From contig JAIUOO010000030.1 in assembly GCA_020161695.1 (NCBI GenBank), forward strand, positions 1 through 40,821: a stretch of DNA of 40,821 nucleotides, written 5' to 3'. Positions 40,276 to 40,821 of this stretch are shown piece after piece. Position numbers and translations under genes: made by a program. The notes beneath the pieces were generated by a model. It was not told the DNA's origin. It searched no databases and saw nothing but the letters and a program-made list of their open reading frames with translations. The DNA is from Pseudomonadota bacterium (GTDB lineage: Bacteria; Pseudomonadota; Alphaproteobacteria; Rhizobiales; Phreatobacteraceae). Each line of letters starts with the position of its first letter. The stretch's first letter is position 1.

Positions 40276-40539
40276 ATGGATGGCAGAACCAATCTGAGCT
40301 TTAATTTGCGCCGAATTCGCGTGGCGAAAGGGATTTCGCAAGAACGCCTCGCGTATGATTCCGGAATGGACCGCTCCTATGTGAGCGGAATTGAGCGCGG
40401 CATCGAAAATCCGACAATCGACGTGATCGATCGTTTGGCGAAAGTGCTGGATGTTCCGATTGATCAGTTGCTGAGCGCGCCCTCGGGCAAGAAGCCGCCC
40501 CAGGGACTTCGGAGAGGGCGTAAGCCCAAGGATAGTTAG
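40276..40539 (+). CDS. XRE-family HTH regulator
   Basis: 87 residues with a Cro/C1-type HTH at about 8-63: LSFNLRRIRVAKGISQERLA, then GMDRSYVSGIERGIENPTID and VIDRLAKVLDVPIDQLL. The tail is basic (KKPPQGLRRGRKPKDS). Small stand-alone regulators of this kind control restriction systems, phage or other mobile modules. It is divergent from the membrane protein gene and converges, with overlapping stop codons, on a truncated minus-strand gene. Its AT-richer composition fits the accessory setting. Confidence 0.88.
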   Translation: MDGRTNLSFNLRRIRVAKGISQERLAYDSGMDRSYVSGIERGIENPTIDVIDRLAKVLDVPIDQLLSAPSGKKPPQGLRRGRKPKDS

Positions 40540-40697
40540 GGGCTGACGCGCCCGCGAAAGATGGCTTCCATCGCGGCCATTTGCTCTTCGCTCAGGCCGC
40601 GTTGTCCTATTGCGAATTTGCGCAAGTTCGATGGATCGTGACCTGAGACCCTCTTCTCCTCCGGTTTGAGGGAGAGTCCTGAGTTTCGCTTCTGGCC
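40536..40697 (-). pseudogene. C-terminal remnant of a gene cut by an insertion sequence
   Basis: A minus-strand frame of 53 codons, ending in TAA at 40536-40538, has no start codon near its upstream edge and meets a stop made by the TTA at 40698-40700, exactly where the insertion sequence begins. It encodes a plausible soluble C-terminus including SNLRKFAIGQRGLSEEQ and a final IFRGRVSP. The protein family is not recognised. Its stop overlaps that of the XRE gene. The rest of the gene may lie beyond the right edge of the insertion, outside the window. Confidence 0.4.
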
Positions 40698-40700
40698 TTA

Positions 40701-40821
40701 GAGCCTGACCGAAAAAGAAGTTGAGTGATATCAGCCGCTTGTGATTCCGTCGGTGGTTGCGAGACCTTCGATGGAGATCGGCATGTGGACCGATATCACC
40801 CGGGCGCATCATGCGCGCGAT
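40701..40821 (+). mobile_element. Left end of an IS5-family insertion sequence (partial)
   Basis: GAGCCTGACCGAAAAAG at 40701 looks like a terminal inverted repeat and follows TTA, a T-A-containing target typical of several IS5-family groups. Eighty-two bp further in, an ORF begins with a transposase-like N-terminus. The element runs out of the window, so the right end and target duplication cannot be checked. Confidence 0.6.
40783..40821 (+). CDS. IS5-family transposase, N-terminus (partial)
   Basis: Thirteen codons (MWTDITRAHHARD) run off the window. The start MWT-(D/E)-ITR is characteristic of transposases of the IS5 family, IS427 or related group, whose short first ORF binds DNA. ATG at 40783 is preceded by GGAGATCGGC. 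Too little is present to judge integrity. Confidence 0.65.
   Translation, partial: MWTDITRAHHARD

Overview
The window is GC-rich, with gene families and gene order typical of an alphaproteobacterium. Support comes from CckA, a CtrA-type TTAA-N7-TTAA box, an ATP12 F1-ATPase assembly chaperone, RpoA ending in an AKRFEDHY tail, and flagellar genes arranged flgB-flgC-fliE-fliQ-fliR-flhB. A Hyphomicrobiales (Rhizobiales) member is the most likely host. That placement is inference from gene content; no 16S rRNA is present.

Layout. 1-630: the end of the ribosomal-protein/RNA-polymerase operon (rpoA tail, rplQ, terminator). 650-3331 (-): an apparent operon of two tandem CnbZ-like paralogues and a YbfB/YjiJ-type MFS transporter. 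3469-5304 (-): an MsbA-type ABC exporter with its own terminator. 5305-5654: a gene-free, hairpin-rich gap. 5655-13572 (+): housekeeping genes for a DegP/Do protease, RarA, a fluoride channel, an RluC/D-type pseudouridine synthase, small membrane and exported proteins, a HAD phosphatase, ATP12 and a DUF2157 membrane protein. 13579-14228 (-): a PIN-toxin/Phd-type antitoxin pair. 14394-16909 (+): pccB and a universal stress protein.

16949-25192 is a motility and cell-cycle block. fliO-fliP run leftward and flgBC-fliEQR-flhB run rightward from a shared 0.2-kb region holding six TTAA half-sites and one perfect CtrA box. The hybrid kinase CckA, which in alphaproteobacteria feeds phosphate to CtrA through ChpT, lies directly after flhB. 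The top of the phosphorelay and a probable CtrA target are therefore side by side. 25229-27355 encodes a fusion of a DEDDh exonuclease, a CBS pair and a DUF294 nucleotidyltransferase.

27459-36143 is metabolic and transport territory: an exported or anchored protein, class I fumarase, an FAD-linked oxidase, a GYD protein, a small membrane protein, a cupin, a metal-dependent amidohydrolase and TRAP transporter subunits DctQ and DctM without a binding protein. Two well-formed inverted repeats sit in promoter positions here.

36144-40821 looks accessory, with lower GC, gene-poor gaps and unfamiliar proteins. It holds a GNAT-like gene with a coupled small ORF, opposed by a LysR regulator across a dyad, two small envelope proteins and an XRE regulator. 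At the right edge is the left end of an IS5-family element that appears to have cut a minus-strand gene. No rRNA, tRNA or CRISPR array was found.
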